From an uncultured Myxococcales bacterium (lineage in GTDB: Bacteria > Myxococcota_A > UBA9042), in the NCBI GenBank assembly GCA_903955385.1, contig CAJBNH010000122.1:51637-115636 (forward strand): a DNA stretch of 64,000 bases, written 5' to 3'. Numbering within the stretch: the first letter of the stretch is position 1; every line of letters begins with the position of its first letter. Of the stretch, positions 29,108 to 38,106 are shown one piece after another. The notes beneath the pieces were generated by a model. It was not told the origin of the DNA. It did not search any database and worked only from the letters and a program-made list of their open reading frames with translations. A program made the position numbers and the translations under genes.

Positions 29108-30094
29108 CTAGACCTTGCCTTGCGGCGGCAGATTCAGGCGCTCTCGCACGAAGTAGGTTGGCTTGCGCTGGCTCTCGTAGTAGGTGCGCATGTTCATCTC
29201 GGCCAGCAGACCGAACAGCAGGAACTGTAACGCCGCGATGCCAAAGAAGATCCCCACCTGAAACAGCGGTTGATCCTTGACGTAGATGTGGTTGACGAAC
29301 CGGTTCCACAGCGTCCACGCCATCGCAAGGCCGGCGGCGCCAAAGCCGTAGAAGGCGAACCGGCCGAAGAAGTAGATGGGCTTGGTGGCATAGGCCGACA
29401 GGAACCACACGGTAATGAGGTCGAGGATCACGCGAAACGTCTTGGAGAGTGAGTACTTGGACGTGCCCCAGCGGCGGGGATGGTGGGTAACCGGCATCTC
29501 GGTGATGCGGGCGCCGGCCAGGTGAGCAAACACGGGCAGAAAGCGGTGCATCTCGCCGTACAGCCGAACGTCGTGCAGCACGTCGGCGCGACACACCTTC
29601 AGCGTGCACCCGTAGTCGTGCAGCTTCACGCCCGTCACCCGGCCGATGATGCGGTTGGCGATGCGCGACGGCAGCGTCTTGGTCAGGAAGGCGTCCTTGC
29701 GCTTCTCACGCCAGCCGGCGACGACATCATAGCCCTCGTTCATCTTGGCCAGCATCCGCACGATGTCCTTGGGATCGTTCTGCAAGTCTGCATCGATCGG
29801 GCAGATGACCTCGCCGGTCGCGTGCTCGAAGCCCGCGGCCATCGCAGCGGTCTGACCGAAGTTCTTGCGGAAGCGGATGACCTTGACGCGCGGGTCAGCG
29901 GCGGCCATGCCCTGCAGCAGCTCGTACGAGCGGTCCTTCGAACCGTCGTCGACGTAGATGACCTCCCACGGCCTGCCCAAAGGCTCAAGCGCGGCGTGAA
30001 GCGCCTCGTGCAGGGGCCCAAGGCTCTCTTCTTCGTTGTAGACCGGCACCACCATCGAGAGGTAGGGCGTCGTCGGCGTGGCAGTCAGGTCCAT
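29108..30094 (-). CDS. Glycosyltransferase family 2 (polyprenol-phosphate type)
   Basis: The 328-aa protein has a GT-A domain with VVPVYNEEESL, the metal-binding DADLQND near residue 100, and WGTSKYSLSK before two C-terminal membrane segments. This matches dolichol/undecaprenyl-phosphate mannosyl- or glucosyl-transferases such as ArnC and GtrB. These load a sugar onto a lipid carrier at the cytoplasmic face of the inner membrane. The linked gene encodes asparagine synthase, four bases downstream. Confidence 0.9.
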   Translation of the reverse strand: MDLTATPTTPYLSMVVPVYNEEESLGPLHEALHAALEPLGRPWEVIYVDDGSKDRSYELLQGMAAADPRVKVIRFRKNFGQTAAMAAGFEHATGEVICPIDADLQNDPKDIVRMLAKMNEGYDVVAGWREKRKDAFLTKTLPSRIANRIIGRVTGVKLHDYGCTLKVCRADVLHDVRLYGEMHRFLPVFAHLAGARITEMPVTHHPRRWGTSKYSLSKTFRVILDLITVWFLSAYATKPIYFFGRFAFYGFGAAGLAMAWTLWNRFVNHIYVKDQPLFQVGIFFGIAALQFLLFGLLAEMNMRTYYESQRKPTYFVRERLNLPPQGKV

Positions 30095-30181
30095 GGGGTC
30101 CCAGTGGCGGCGAGGTGCCGCGGCGGCGGGCAGTGTAGCGTGACGGGGCGGGGGGGCAAGGTTAGCGGTGCGGGCGACCGC

Positions 30182-30925
30182 CTAGCGCGCCAACAGCAGG
30201 AACACCTCGCGGTTGCCCATCGGCCCGGCCACGCCGCTTTCGACCCGTCCCAGCTCGCGCATCCCCAGCTCCTGCGCCGCCTGGGCCACGTCATCGACTG
30301 CGCGTTTGCGGTCTGCGTCGTTGCGCACCACACCGCCCTCTTGCACCAGCTCGCGGGGCAGCTCGAACTGCGGCTTGACCATCACCAGCAGCCGTCCGTC
30401 GGAAGCCAGCAGCGGCACCAGTGCCGGCAACACCGTGCGCGAGCCGATGAAGCTCAGGTCGACCACCACCAGATCAGCAGGCCAGGGAAGGAGTTGCGGG
30501 GTCAGGGCCTTGGCGTGTGTCTTCTCCAGCACGCGCACCCGAGGGTCGCGGCGGATCCTGTCGGCCAGCAGGTTGTGGCCCACGTCGACGGCCACCACTT
30601 CGACGGCGCCGCGCTGCAGCAGGCAGTCCGTGAAGCCGCCGGTCGAGGCGCCCACATCTACGCACCGCAGGCCCACCGCATCGATTCCCAAGGCGTCCAG
30701 CGCACTTTCGAGCTTCAGGCCGCCCCGCGACACGTACTTCAGCGGCGGCGTCCCGGCCAGACGCACGGGGTTGCGGTCATCGACGGGCGTGCCCGGCTTC
30801 CAGACCTTCTGCTCGCCCGCCATCGCGCGACCGGACAGCACCAGCGCCTGCGCTTCATGCAGGTCGGCGGCGAGCCCTTCGGCCACGAGGCGAACGTCCA
30901 TGCGTTGGGTGGGCTTGCGGACCAC
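30182..30925 (-). CDS. tlyA: TlyA-family rRNA 2'-O-methyltransferase
   Basis: The 247-aa protein has an N-terminal S4 RNA-binding domain (about 8-65) and an FtsJ-like SAM domain (VDVGASTGGFTD near residue 90, VVVDLSFIG near 145). This is the two-domain order of TlyA, which methylates ribosomal RNA and has been called haemolysin. It starts with GTG three bases downstream of xseB, so it is co-transcribed with that gene. The xseB-tlyA arrangement is common in bacteria. Confidence 0.88.
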   Translation of the reverse strand: MVRKPTQRMDVRLVAEGLAADLHEAQALVLSGRAMAGEQKVWKPGTPVDDRNPVRLAGTPPLKYVSRGGLKLESALDALGIDAVGLRCVDVGASTGGFTDCLLQRGAVEVVAVDVGHNLLADRIRRDPRVRVLEKTHAKALTPQLLPWPADLVVVDLSFIGSRTVLPALVPLLASDGRLLVMVKPQFELPRELVQEGGVVRNDADRKRAVDDVAQAAQELGMRELGRVESGVAGPMGNREVFLLLAR

Positions 30926-30928
30926 GGC

Positions 30929-31216
30929 CTAGAACGCCGCGTCCTCGAACGGCTTCAGCACCGGAGCGTCGGGCGTGCCGGTCAGCTGTTCGATTCGGTG
31001 TTCGGCGGCGTCCAGAATCGCCGCGGCGCGTTTGGACAGGGCCATGCCGCGTTCAAACGCCTTCAGACTGTCCTCCAGCGACAATGAACCGGCCTCCAGC
31101 TGTCCGACCAGCTTGTCGAGCTCGGCGATCAGTTCTTCGAAAGCGACCGGCGGCTCACCGGCTGGCGAGGGCTCAAGGGGGGCAAATAGCGTAGGTTGGG
31201 TCGGGTCGGCTGCCAT
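30929..31216 (-). CDS. xseB: Exodeoxyribonuclease VII small subunit
   Basis: The 95-aa protein is the small subunit that joins the large XseA subunit to make an ATP-independent single-strand DNA exonuclease. The conserved core FEELIAELDKLVGQLE and FERGMALSKRA lie in residues 27-75. It is longer than typical at the N-terminus by about 20 residues. xseA is not in this window. It is followed directly by tlyA. Confidence 0.88.
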   Translation of the reverse strand: MAADPTQPTLFAPLEPSPAGEPPVAFEELIAELDKLVGQLEAGSLSLEDSLKAFERGMALSKRAAAILDAAEHRIEQLTGTPDAPVLKPFEDAAF

Positions 31217-31405
31217 GGTCTGCCTTGGACGTCAGGGGGTTGCGACGCATCCAAGCGTCCACCGCTGAGCGACAGGTCCCTGTCTACCTCAGGATCGCGG
31301 GCGTGTACAGGCAACCGCACGGTTCTGTGGTACAGTGCCGCGTGCCGCTCGCGCCAGACGCCGGGCGGTCGTCGCGCCCTCTCCTTTCCGAACCGAAGCC
31401 CGAAC

Positions 31406-32581
31406 ATGCCGCCTCCCGTCCTCTCCTCCCGGCCGCAAATCGCCGAACTCGTGGACGTATTGAGCCGCCAGACCGTGGTCGGCTTCGACACGGAATTCCA
31501 CAGTGAGCGCACGTATGTCCCGCGGCTGATGCTCGTGCAACTCTCGACCCGCGACGACACCTACGTTGTCGATCCGCTGGGGGAGGGAGACCTGTCGGCC
31601 CTGTTCCAGGCGCTTGCGCGACCCGGACTCACGGTCGTTGGCCATGCGCTGAAGAACGACTTGCGCATCGTGTACCTGCACTTCGGGATCACGATGTCGT
31701 CGGTGTTCGACACTCAGATCGCCGCCGCATTCCTGGGTCACGGCCTGCAGGTTGGTTTGTCCACGCTGCTGCACTCGGTGCTCGGCGTCCACCAGCCCAA
31801 GGGCGACCAGATGAGCGACTGGAGCCAGCGGCCGCTGCCAGATCGGCTGGTGGGGTATGCCGCCGGCGATGTGCTGCACCTGCTTCGGCTGTACGACCTG
31901 CTGACGTCGGAGCTTGCCCAGCGCGACCGGCAGGCATGGGTCGATCAGGAATGTCAGGAGCTGCGCGACCCTGCGAAGTACGAGCGCGATCCGGCCCAGG
32001 CGTGGCAGCGGGTGGCCGGTGGTCGGCGCATGGAGCCTCGTGAGGCCGGGGTGTTGCACGCCCTTGCCGCCGAACGGGAGTTGATGGCGGCGGAGGAGGA
32101 CCAGGTCCCGCACTTCCTGCTGCCCGACGAGATGCTGCTGCTGATGGCCAAGGTGGCGCCGCGACAACGCAAGGATCTGGAAGGCGACCGTCGCCTGTCG
32201 CACCGCACGGTGCAGCGTCATGCCCAGCGCTGGATCGACGCGGTGTTGCGGGGGCTCGAGAAGCCCGTCGCACGCACGTCTGGCCGTCCGCCGCCGCCGC
32301 CAGAGCTTGAGGCCGTCGCCGCGCTGTTGATGTTGTTGGTGGGGGACATCGCGAGTCGCAATTCGATCGCGCAGCAGCTGCTGGTCAAGCGCGACACGCT
32401 GCTGAACGCGTTGCGCGACAACCCGAGGTCTTTGGCGGAGTTCGCTGCCGCCGCAGAGCTGCACGGCTGGCGCGCCGATCTGCTGGCTGCCCCGCTGTGG
32501 GACCTGCTGACCAGTCGGATGGCCGTGACCTGCGCGAGCGACGAGCAGCAAGGCATCCGGATGGCGTTCCAGACGCGCTAG
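31406..32581 (+). CDS. Ribonuclease D-like 3'-5' exonuclease
   Basis: The 391-aa protein is a DEDD-type exonuclease that trims structured RNA 3' ends, including tRNA precursors. Metal-binding residues are Asp28 and Glu30 (VGFDTEF), Asp85 (KNDLRIVY), and Tyr151-Asp155 (YAAGD). An HRDC domain follows (about 200-290). Length matches the family. The ATG at 31406 begins MPPPVLSSRPQ. It is divergent from the xseB-tlyA pair and convergent with the pyruvate kinase gene. Confidence 0.88.
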   Translation: MPPPVLSSRPQIAELVDVLSRQTVVGFDTEFHSERTYVPRLMLVQLSTRDDTYVVDPLGEGDLSALFQALARPGLTVVGHALKNDLRIVYLHFGITMSSVFDTQIAAAFLGHGLQVGLSTLLHSVLGVHQPKGDQMSDWSQRPLPDRLVGYAAGDVLHLLRLYDLLTSELAQRDRQAWVDQECQELRDPAKYERDPAQAWQRVAGGRRMEPREAGVLHALAAERELMAAEEDQVPHFLLPDEMLLLMAKVAPRQRKDLEGDRRLSHRTVQRHAQRWIDAVLRGLEKPVARTSGRPPPPPELEAVAALLMLLVGDIASRNSIAQQLLVKRDTLLNALRDNPRSLAEFAAAAELHGWRADLLAAPLWDLLTSRMAVTCASDEQQGIRMAFQTR

Positions 32582-32587
32582 GGTGCT

Positions 32588-34180
32588 TCAGGTGCGCGAG
32601 CCGTCGGCGACGGTCGCCCCATCCACACCCTCGACCACCACCTGCATCGCATTGGTACCGCCGCGTGGCCAGTCGACGCCGGCCGTGACCACCAGGGCGT
32701 CGCCCTCGCGCAAGGCCCAGTCGCGCCTCATGATCTCGCGGGCGCGGGTGACCAACTGCGACAGCGGCGGCGCCTCTCCCGGCCGATCGCGCAGCAGAAC
32801 TGGGTGCACGCCAAAACTGAGCACCGCGGCCCGAGCTCGGCTTTCGTCGCGGAAGAAGGCGAGGATTGGTGCCTCCGGACGGTAGCGGGACAACCGCGCC
32901 GCCGTGCGACCGCTGCGAGTAAAGCAAACGATGGCGCGGGCTTGGATCTCGTCGGCCAACTGCACCGCCGCCAGCGCCATGCCCTCGTGGATGCGCCCCA
33001 GACTGGACCCTGCGCCCAGGTCGCCCTCTTGGGCCCCTCGCAACCGGCGCACACGGCTGGTTTCGTCGCACCAGGCCTCAGCCTTGCGGGCGAGCCGGTC
33101 CATGGTCGCCACCACTTCGCAAGGGCGCGTCCCCACACTGGTTTCGCCGGACAGCATCACCGCGTCGCCACCGTCGACGATGGCGTTGAACACGTCGGTC
33201 GCCTCAGCGCGGGTGGGCGCGGGTGCTGTCACCATCGACTCGAGCATCTGCGTGGCCACGATGACGGGCTTGCCTGCCTCGCGGGCCGCGGTGACCAGCT
33301 GCTTCTGCACGCGGGGCACTTCCTCCACACCCAGCTGCAACCCAAGGTCGCCTCTGGCGATCAGGATGGCATCGGTGGCGGCAAGGATCTCGGTCAGGTT
33401 CTCCAGCGCGGACCGCGTTTCGATCTTGGCGACCAGCCGAGGCGGCCGTACGCCGGCGGGCAGCCGGTCGCGGATGTAGGCGCGCACGCGATGCAAGTCC
33501 TGCGCCGTCCGCACGAACGACACCGCCACGAAGTCGACGCGATGCTGCAGGCAGAAGTCCAGATCCCGCTGATCCTTCTCAGGAAACGGATCCAGGTCGG
33601 GGTCCACGTCGCGGATCGTCACCCCCTTGCGCGATCCCAGCCTGCCGCCCGCGACGACCACCGCCTGCGCGTGGTGTCGCCCCAGCGACCGCACCTCGAC
33701 CACAGGCTCGCCGTCGCCGAACACGACCCGCGGCTTCAGGCCGGGTTGCTTCACGGCAAGGCCCTGCAGCGCGCGCATCACCTCAGCGCCCAGCGGCTGG
33801 GGCAACGGAATCTGCGGCGCCACCGCTCCTTCTGCCTGCGCAGCGGACTCCTCGCCTTCGGGAACCAGCGCAAGGGTCTGGCCCACCTGCAGATCCAGCC
33901 CCGTGCCCGGCAGCGTGCCGATGCGCGACTTGGGGCCTTGCAGATCGACCAACACGGCGGGCTTCAGCGGTCGCTCGTCGGCGTCGGGCCGGTCGGACCA
34001 CGCCAACACCAGAGCTTCCTTGGCGTAGTCGGCATCGGCGTGCGACAGGTTCAGGCGCAGGACGTCGACGCCGGCCTCGGTCAGCGCTTCCAGATAGGTC
34101 GGCCAGTCGGTGTCGCGGCACAGACCGACGGTCGCGACGATGCAGGTCTGGCGTGGTGGGTCACCCTGATGGCGGCGCAT
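32588..34180 (-). CDS. pyk: Pyruvate kinase
   Basis: The 530-aa cytoplasmic enzyme transfers phosphate from phosphoenolpyruvate to ADP in glycolysis. Family motifs: IVATVGLC (usual GPA replaced by GLC), RLNLSH, DLQGPKSRIG, VAKIETR with the catalytic Lys, ARGDLGLQLG, MLESM and PTRAEATDVFN. A C-terminal domain from about 380 onward is present, and length is slightly above usual. GGAGGG precedes the ATG. I see no regulatory site beyond the coding sequence. Confidence 0.9.
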   Translation of the reverse strand: MRRHQGDPPRQTCIVATVGLCRDTDWPTYLEALTEAGVDVLRLNLSHADADYAKEALVLAWSDRPDADERPLKPAVLVDLQGPKSRIGTLPGTGLDLQVGQTLALVPEGEESAAQAEGAVAPQIPLPQPLGAEVMRALQGLAVKQPGLKPRVVFGDGEPVVEVRSLGRHHAQAVVVAGGRLGSRKGVTIRDVDPDLDPFPEKDQRDLDFCLQHRVDFVAVSFVRTAQDLHRVRAYIRDRLPAGVRPPRLVAKIETRSALENLTEILAATDAILIARGDLGLQLGVEEVPRVQKQLVTAAREAGKPVIVATQMLESMVTAPAPTRAEATDVFNAIVDGGDAVMLSGETSVGTRPCEVVATMDRLARKAEAWCDETSRVRRLRGAQEGDLGAGSSLGRIHEGMALAAVQLADEIQARAIVCFTRSGRTAARLSRYRPEAPILAFFRDESRARAAVLSFGVHPVLLRDRPGEAPPLSQLVTRAREIMRRDWALREGDALVVTAGVDWPRGGTNAMQVVVEGVDGATVADGSRT

Positions 34181-34243
34181 GACGGCCCTCCGTTGCGGTT
34201 GCGGTCGGTCGGGCGGGGACAGAGCCTGCGTGGCCCCGTGGGC

Positions 34244-35551
34244 TCAGGCGCTGGCGATGGGGAAGGAGCCCGTGTCCTTGCGAGGTCCAGTGGTCGTGGC
34301 AAGACGCTCGCCGGCCCACAGCTGCACCAGCCGCACGCCAACCTCGACCGCCTTCTCCATCCACTGCACCGAGGCCCACTCCGTGCGGCTGTGGTGGTTC
34401 ACGCCGCCGGTGAAGAGGTTGGGCGTGGGCAGCCCCAAGAACGACAGCCGCGCGCCGTCGGTGCCACCGCGAATCGGACGCTGCACGGGGGCGACACCAG
34501 CGTCGCGCACCGCCTTCAGCGCCAGACCCATGACGCGCGGGTCGCGGTCGACCTCGACCTTCATGTTGCGGTAGCCGCCGGTGACCTCGAGCTTGGCCTG
34601 GCAGCCCGGGTGGCGCTGTTGCAGTCCCGTCAGAATCCCCTCCAGCATCGCCCGCTTGTGGGCCAGACCGGCTTCGGTGAAGTCGCGCAGCAGCATCTTC
34701 AGCGTCACGGACTCGACGTTGCCTGCGATCTCGTCGACGTGCAGAAAACCCTCGAAGTCCTGCGTGGTCTCCGGGCGCATGGTCGAAGGGATCGCCGACA
34801 TCAGCTCGCCTGCCAGATGCAGTGCGTTGACCATCGCGCCCTTGGCGTAACCGGTGTGGGCGCTGCGGCCGGTCAGCGTGACGCGCAGGTTGGTGGCGTT
34901 GAAGTTCTCGGCCTCGACCTCGCCCTGTGCTCCGCCGTCGAAGGTGTAGGCGGCGACGGCGCCGAACGTCGGGACGTCGAAGTGGTCGACACCCTTGCCG
35001 ATTTCCTCGTCCGGCGTGAAGGCCACCCGCACCGGCCCGTGCTTCAGACCGGGGTCGCGCAGCAGCCGACAGAGCGTCTCCATGATCTCGGCCACGCCCG
35101 CCTTGTCATCCGCACCCAGCAGCGTCGTGCCGTCCGACGTGAGGATGTCATGCCCCAAACAGTGCACGAGCTCAGGATGGCTGACCGTCGACAGGGTCGC
35201 TCCGCTGGGCAGTGCGATGGTGTCGCCAGAGTATCCCTGATGAATCAAAGGCTTGACCCATCGACCGGGGGTGCCGGGGAAGGTATCGAAGTGCGCGAGC
35301 AGGCCGACGGTCGGGGCGTCCGGGACGTTGCCGGGCAGCGTCGCGGTGACGATGGCGTGGGCATCGACGCGGGCATCGCGCAGTCCCAAGGCCAGCAGCT
35401 CGCCTTCGAGAAGTCTAGCGATCTCCCACTGTTCCGTGGTCGATGGCGCTTGGGTCGAGTCCTCGTCGGAGGGCGAGTCGATCTGCACATAGCGCAGGAA
35501 TTTGGCGATGACACCTTCGGTCAGCAGCGTGTCGTGGTCGGGGACGTGCAT
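34244..35551 (-). CDS. pepT: Peptidase T (M20B tripeptidase)
   Basis: The 435-aa metallopeptidase cleaves the N-terminal residue of tripeptides in the cytoplasm. Zinc ligands appear at His87 and Asp89 (LLAHFDTF, where HMDT is usual), Asp148 (LLGADDKAGVAEIM), Glu182/183 (TPDEEIG) and the C-terminal GGVNHHSRTEW. Length is as expected. It lies 62 bases downstream-to-upstream from the pyruvate kinase on the same strand. It is a distinct, fully formed M20 enzyme, useful for contrast with the degenerate M20-like protein at 6350-7528. Confidence 0.92.
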   Translation of the reverse strand: MHVPDHDTLLTEGVIAKFLRYVQIDSPSDEDSTQAPSTTEQWEIARLLEGELLALGLRDARVDAHAIVTATLPGNVPDAPTVGLLAHFDTFPGTPGRWVKPLIHQGYSGDTIALPSGATLSTVSHPELVHCLGHDILTSDGTTLLGADDKAGVAEIMETLCRLLRDPGLKHGPVRVAFTPDEEIGKGVDHFDVPTFGAVAAYTFDGGAQGEVEAENFNATNLRVTLTGRSAHTGYAKGAMVNALHLAGELMSAIPSTMRPETTQDFEGFLHVDEIAGNVESVTLKMLLRDFTEAGLAHKRAMLEGILTGLQQRHPGCQAKLEVTGGYRNMKVEVDRDPRVMGLALKAVRDAGVAPVQRPIRGGTDGARLSFLGLPTPNLFTGGVNHHSRTEWASVQWMEKAVEVGVRLVQLWAGERLATTTGPRKDTGSFPIASA

Positions 35552-35662
35552 GGTCCAGGCCTCGGGGCTTCAAGGGGGGGAACACGGGGCGGGCACGACG
35601 CCAAGGGCGGGCAGCGAGGCTACGCCCACCAAACGAGTGGCGCAACCCGTTCGCTGCACAGG

Positions 35663-36313
35663 TCACACGCCACGATCGCGCTGCGGCCACAGGATCTTGT
35701 GCAGCTGCAGCTGCAAGCGTCCGGGGGCGCGGTCGGCCAGCAGCCACGCGGCAAGCGCGGTCGGCTCGACTTCTCCCCACACTGCTGACCACAGCACTTG
35801 GGCCTTCACGTCGCCCAGACGCAGCCGCAAGGTGCGCAGCGCCCACTCGTAGTCGGCGCGGCTGGAGACAACGATCTTCAGCTCGTCCTGACGGCGCAGC
35901 TTGCCGAGCTCTGGCCACAGGTTGCGCGCGGACTCGTCGGACCCCGGGCACTTCAGGTCGGCGATGACCGTCACTCGAGGGTCCAACTGAGAGAACGGAT
36001 AGGCACCACTCGTCTCCAACAGGACTTCCAACCCCGCGTCGCACAAGGCCTTCAACAACTGGGGCGTGCCCTTCTGCGCCAGCGGCTCGCCTCCGGTGAC
36101 CTCGACCAGGCCCAAACCCAGCGCCTGCACCTGAGCGACGACGGCGTCGAGCGTCTGCCGCTCGCCCTTCTCGAAGCTGTAAGTGGTGTCGCACCATCGG
36201 CAGCGCAGCGGGCAGCCGGCCAGTCGCACGAACGTGCAGGGGCGACCGGCGTGGGTCGACTCGCCCTGCAGCGATGCGTAGATCTCGGTGACGTTGAGGA
36301 GCGGCGAGGTCAC
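35663..36313 (-). CDS. queE: 7-carboxy-7-deazaguanine synthase
   Basis: The 216-aa radical-SAM enzyme makes the ring-contracted precursor of queuosine. The CxxxCxxC iron-sulfur motif is Cys34-Cys38-Cys41 (AGCPLRCRWCDTTYS). The family TGGEP is at 73-77. It overlaps coaX by four bases (ATGA at 36310-36313), so it belongs to a coaX-queE unit. The other queuosine enzymes are not in this window. Confidence 0.92.
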   Translation of the reverse strand: MTSPLLNVTEIYASLQGESTHAGRPCTFVRLAGCPLRCRWCDTTYSFEKGERQTLDAVVAQVQALGLGLVEVTGGEPLAQKGTPQLLKALCDAGLEVLLETSGAYPFSQLDPRVTVIADLKCPGSDESARNLWPELGKLRRQDELKIVVSSRADYEWALRTLRLRLGDVKAQVLWSAVWGEVEPTALAAWLLADRAPGRLQLQLHKILWPQRDRGV

Positions 36314-37128
36314 GCCCGGCCCCCGCGGGTCACGACCACGGGCTCCGCTTCCTCACGGTTGCGGTCGTAGAGCATGCGCAGTCCATCGAGGGTGAGAAAC
36401 TCCAACACCTCGTGAATGCAAGAGGTTTCGCTGGCGATCAAGGAAGCCAGACCTCCGGTGGCCACGACCACGGTCGGCTCACCCAGCTCGACGTTCAGGC
36501 GTTGGACCAGACCCTCGACCAAGCTGACGTAACCGAACACCAGACCCGACTGGATCGCCTGCACGGTCGTGCGCCCGATCACGTGCGCAGGCCGCTGGAT
36601 ATCGACGCGGGGCAGCTTGGCGGCACGGGCGAACAGGGCGTCGGCCGAAATGCCGATGCCCGGGGCGATGACGCCGCCCAAGTACTGACCCTTGGCGTTG
36701 ACGACGTCGAACGTGGTGGCAGTGCCGAAGTCCACGACGATACACGCCTTTTTGTAGCGATCGTAGGCGGCGATGGCGTTGACGATCCGGTCGGCCCCCA
36801 CCTCGCGCGGGTTGTCGACCAACAGCGGCATTCCGGTGCGCTTGCCGGGCTCGACCAGCACGGGCGCCTTGCCGATGCCATGGCGGCAGACCTCTTCGAA
36901 CACGCTGGTCAGCGGCGGCACCACCGACCCGATCACCGCTTGGTCCAGGTCGGCGAACGAAAAGCCGCGCTGGTGCAACAGCATGTGCACAAGCGCCGAG
37001 TACTCGTCGACGGTCGAATTGCGGCGGCTCTCGATGCGAAGATGGTCCAGCAGCGTCGTGCCGCGGTAGATCCCCAGCACGGTGTTCGTGTTGCCGATGT
37101 CGATGGCGAGCAGGAGCTTCTCGGGCAT
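36310..37128 (-). CDS. coaX: Type III pantothenate kinase
   Basis: The 272-aa enzyme phosphorylates pantothenate in coenzyme A synthesis. The ASKHA fold shows AIDIGNTNT (Asp10), REVGADRIVN (Gly111-Arg114) and VVDFGTATTFD. Length matches the family. Its last bases overlap queE by four. birA lies upstream on the same strand at 78 bases; coaX next to birA is a common pairing. Confidence 0.93.
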   Translation of the reverse strand: MPEKLLLAIDIGNTNTVLGIYRGTTLLDHLRIESRRNSTVDEYSALVHMLLHQRGFSFADLDQAVIGSVVPPLTSVFEEVCRHGIGKAPVLVEPGKRTGMPLLVDNPREVGADRIVNAIAAYDRYKKACIVVDFGTATTFDVVNAKGQYLGGVIAPGIGISADALFARAAKLPRVDIQRPAHVIGRTTVQAIQSGLVFGYVSLVEGLVQRLNVELGEPTVVVATGGLASLIASETSCIHEVLEFLTLDGLRMLYDRNREEAEPVVVTRGGRA

Positions 37129-37206
37129 GGCGGTCTCACGGGCTTCGCGGGCGGCGAAGGGGCGCGGATCAAAGCACAGAAACCAGTGGGGGTGAAGCGC
37201 GAGGTC

Positions 37207-38103
37207 TCAATCGAGTCGGGCGGCGGCCTTCCACGGCGGGTCGCTGTGCGCGGCCACCACGGACACCGGCGTGATTTCCTCGACCGGACCCAGTGCGGCG
37301 GGGTCGGTCCCGCGCAGCCGTCGCACCCGCGGCATCCCGTTGGGCGCCACCCCGTCGAGCATCGCCCAGACGCGCGCCTCCTGGGGCCCCAGATCCAGCT
37401 CGACCGGCACACCGCGAAAGGCCAGCCGCGCCTCCAGCCGTCGCACGTCCAGCACACCGCCAGAGCGGGCAAAGTCCAGAACCTGCGAACGGATTTCGTC
37501 CGCCACCGCGGCCGCCAGCGACTCGCGGCTCACCGGGACTGGGGCGATCTGGTCCAGCGTCGCCGCCGACTGTGCCACCACGTCCGGCCACTCTCCGGGA
37601 GCGAGGGCCGCGACATTGAGACCCACGCCGCACAGCCATGCCGGCACACCGCCCGGCAGGTCCACCCGCTCACACAGCAGCCCGCCCAGCTTGCGCCACG
37701 ACCGATCAGGTGCGCGAACCAGCAGGTCGTTCGGCCACTTCAGCCACACCTCGACGCCCGCGTGACGCGCCACCGCGTCGGCGACGGCCAGCCCGGCAAC
37801 CAGCGACGCACGCGGCCACAGCTCAGCCGCAAGGGGCAGGGGCCCGCCGACCGTCAGCAGCAGGCTCGTCCTCGCCGGTGCCGTCCAACGCGCTCCGGTG
37901 CGCCCGCGACCGGCCGTTTGGGCGTCGGCCGCCGCGATGCGCCAGACGTGGGGGCTCCGCAGCGGCGCAGCCTCGAGGTCGAGTCGCAGCGCGTCCTGAG
38001 TCGAAGTCGTCTCGTCAAAGAAACGCAAGCGATCCCAAGTGTTGCCAGACCCGGCCAGCAGCGCGTCGAGGCGCCGGGCGTCAAGGGGCGGGCGGTCCGG
38101 CAT
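37207..38103 (-). CDS. birA: Biotin-[acetyl-CoA-carboxylase] ligase
   Basis: The 298-aa protein attaches biotin to the acetyl-CoA carboxylase carrier protein via biotinyl-AMP. Biotin-site motifs include GRGRTGARWTAP and the ligand loop near WPNDL; a C-terminal SH3-like domain follows. The usual N-terminal DNA-binding domain of E. coli BirA is absent, so it is unlikely to be a transcriptional repressor. It begins three bases after nadC ends and so shares its transcript. Confidence 0.9.
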   Translation of the reverse strand: MPDRPPLDARRLDALLAGSGNTWDRLRFFDETTSTQDALRLDLEAAPLRSPHVWRIAAADAQTAGRGRTGARWTAPARTSLLLTVGGPLPLAAELWPRASLVAGLAVADAVARHAGVEVWLKWPNDLLVRAPDRSWRKLGGLLCERVDLPGGVPAWLCGVGLNVAALAPGEWPDVVAQSAATLDQIAPVPVSRESLAAAVADEIRSQVLDFARSGGVLDVRRLEARLAFRGVPVELDLGPQEARVWAMLDGVAPNGMPRVRRLRGTDPAALGPVEEITPVSVVAAHSDPPWKAAARLD

Positions 38104-38106
38104 GGG

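Noticed and set aside
32804..35788. A 994-codon plus-strand open frame over pyruvate kinase and peptidase T
   Set aside because: Both minus-strand genes have strong family motifs. The plus frame is their shadow, with His/Arg/Gln-rich translation unlike a protein.
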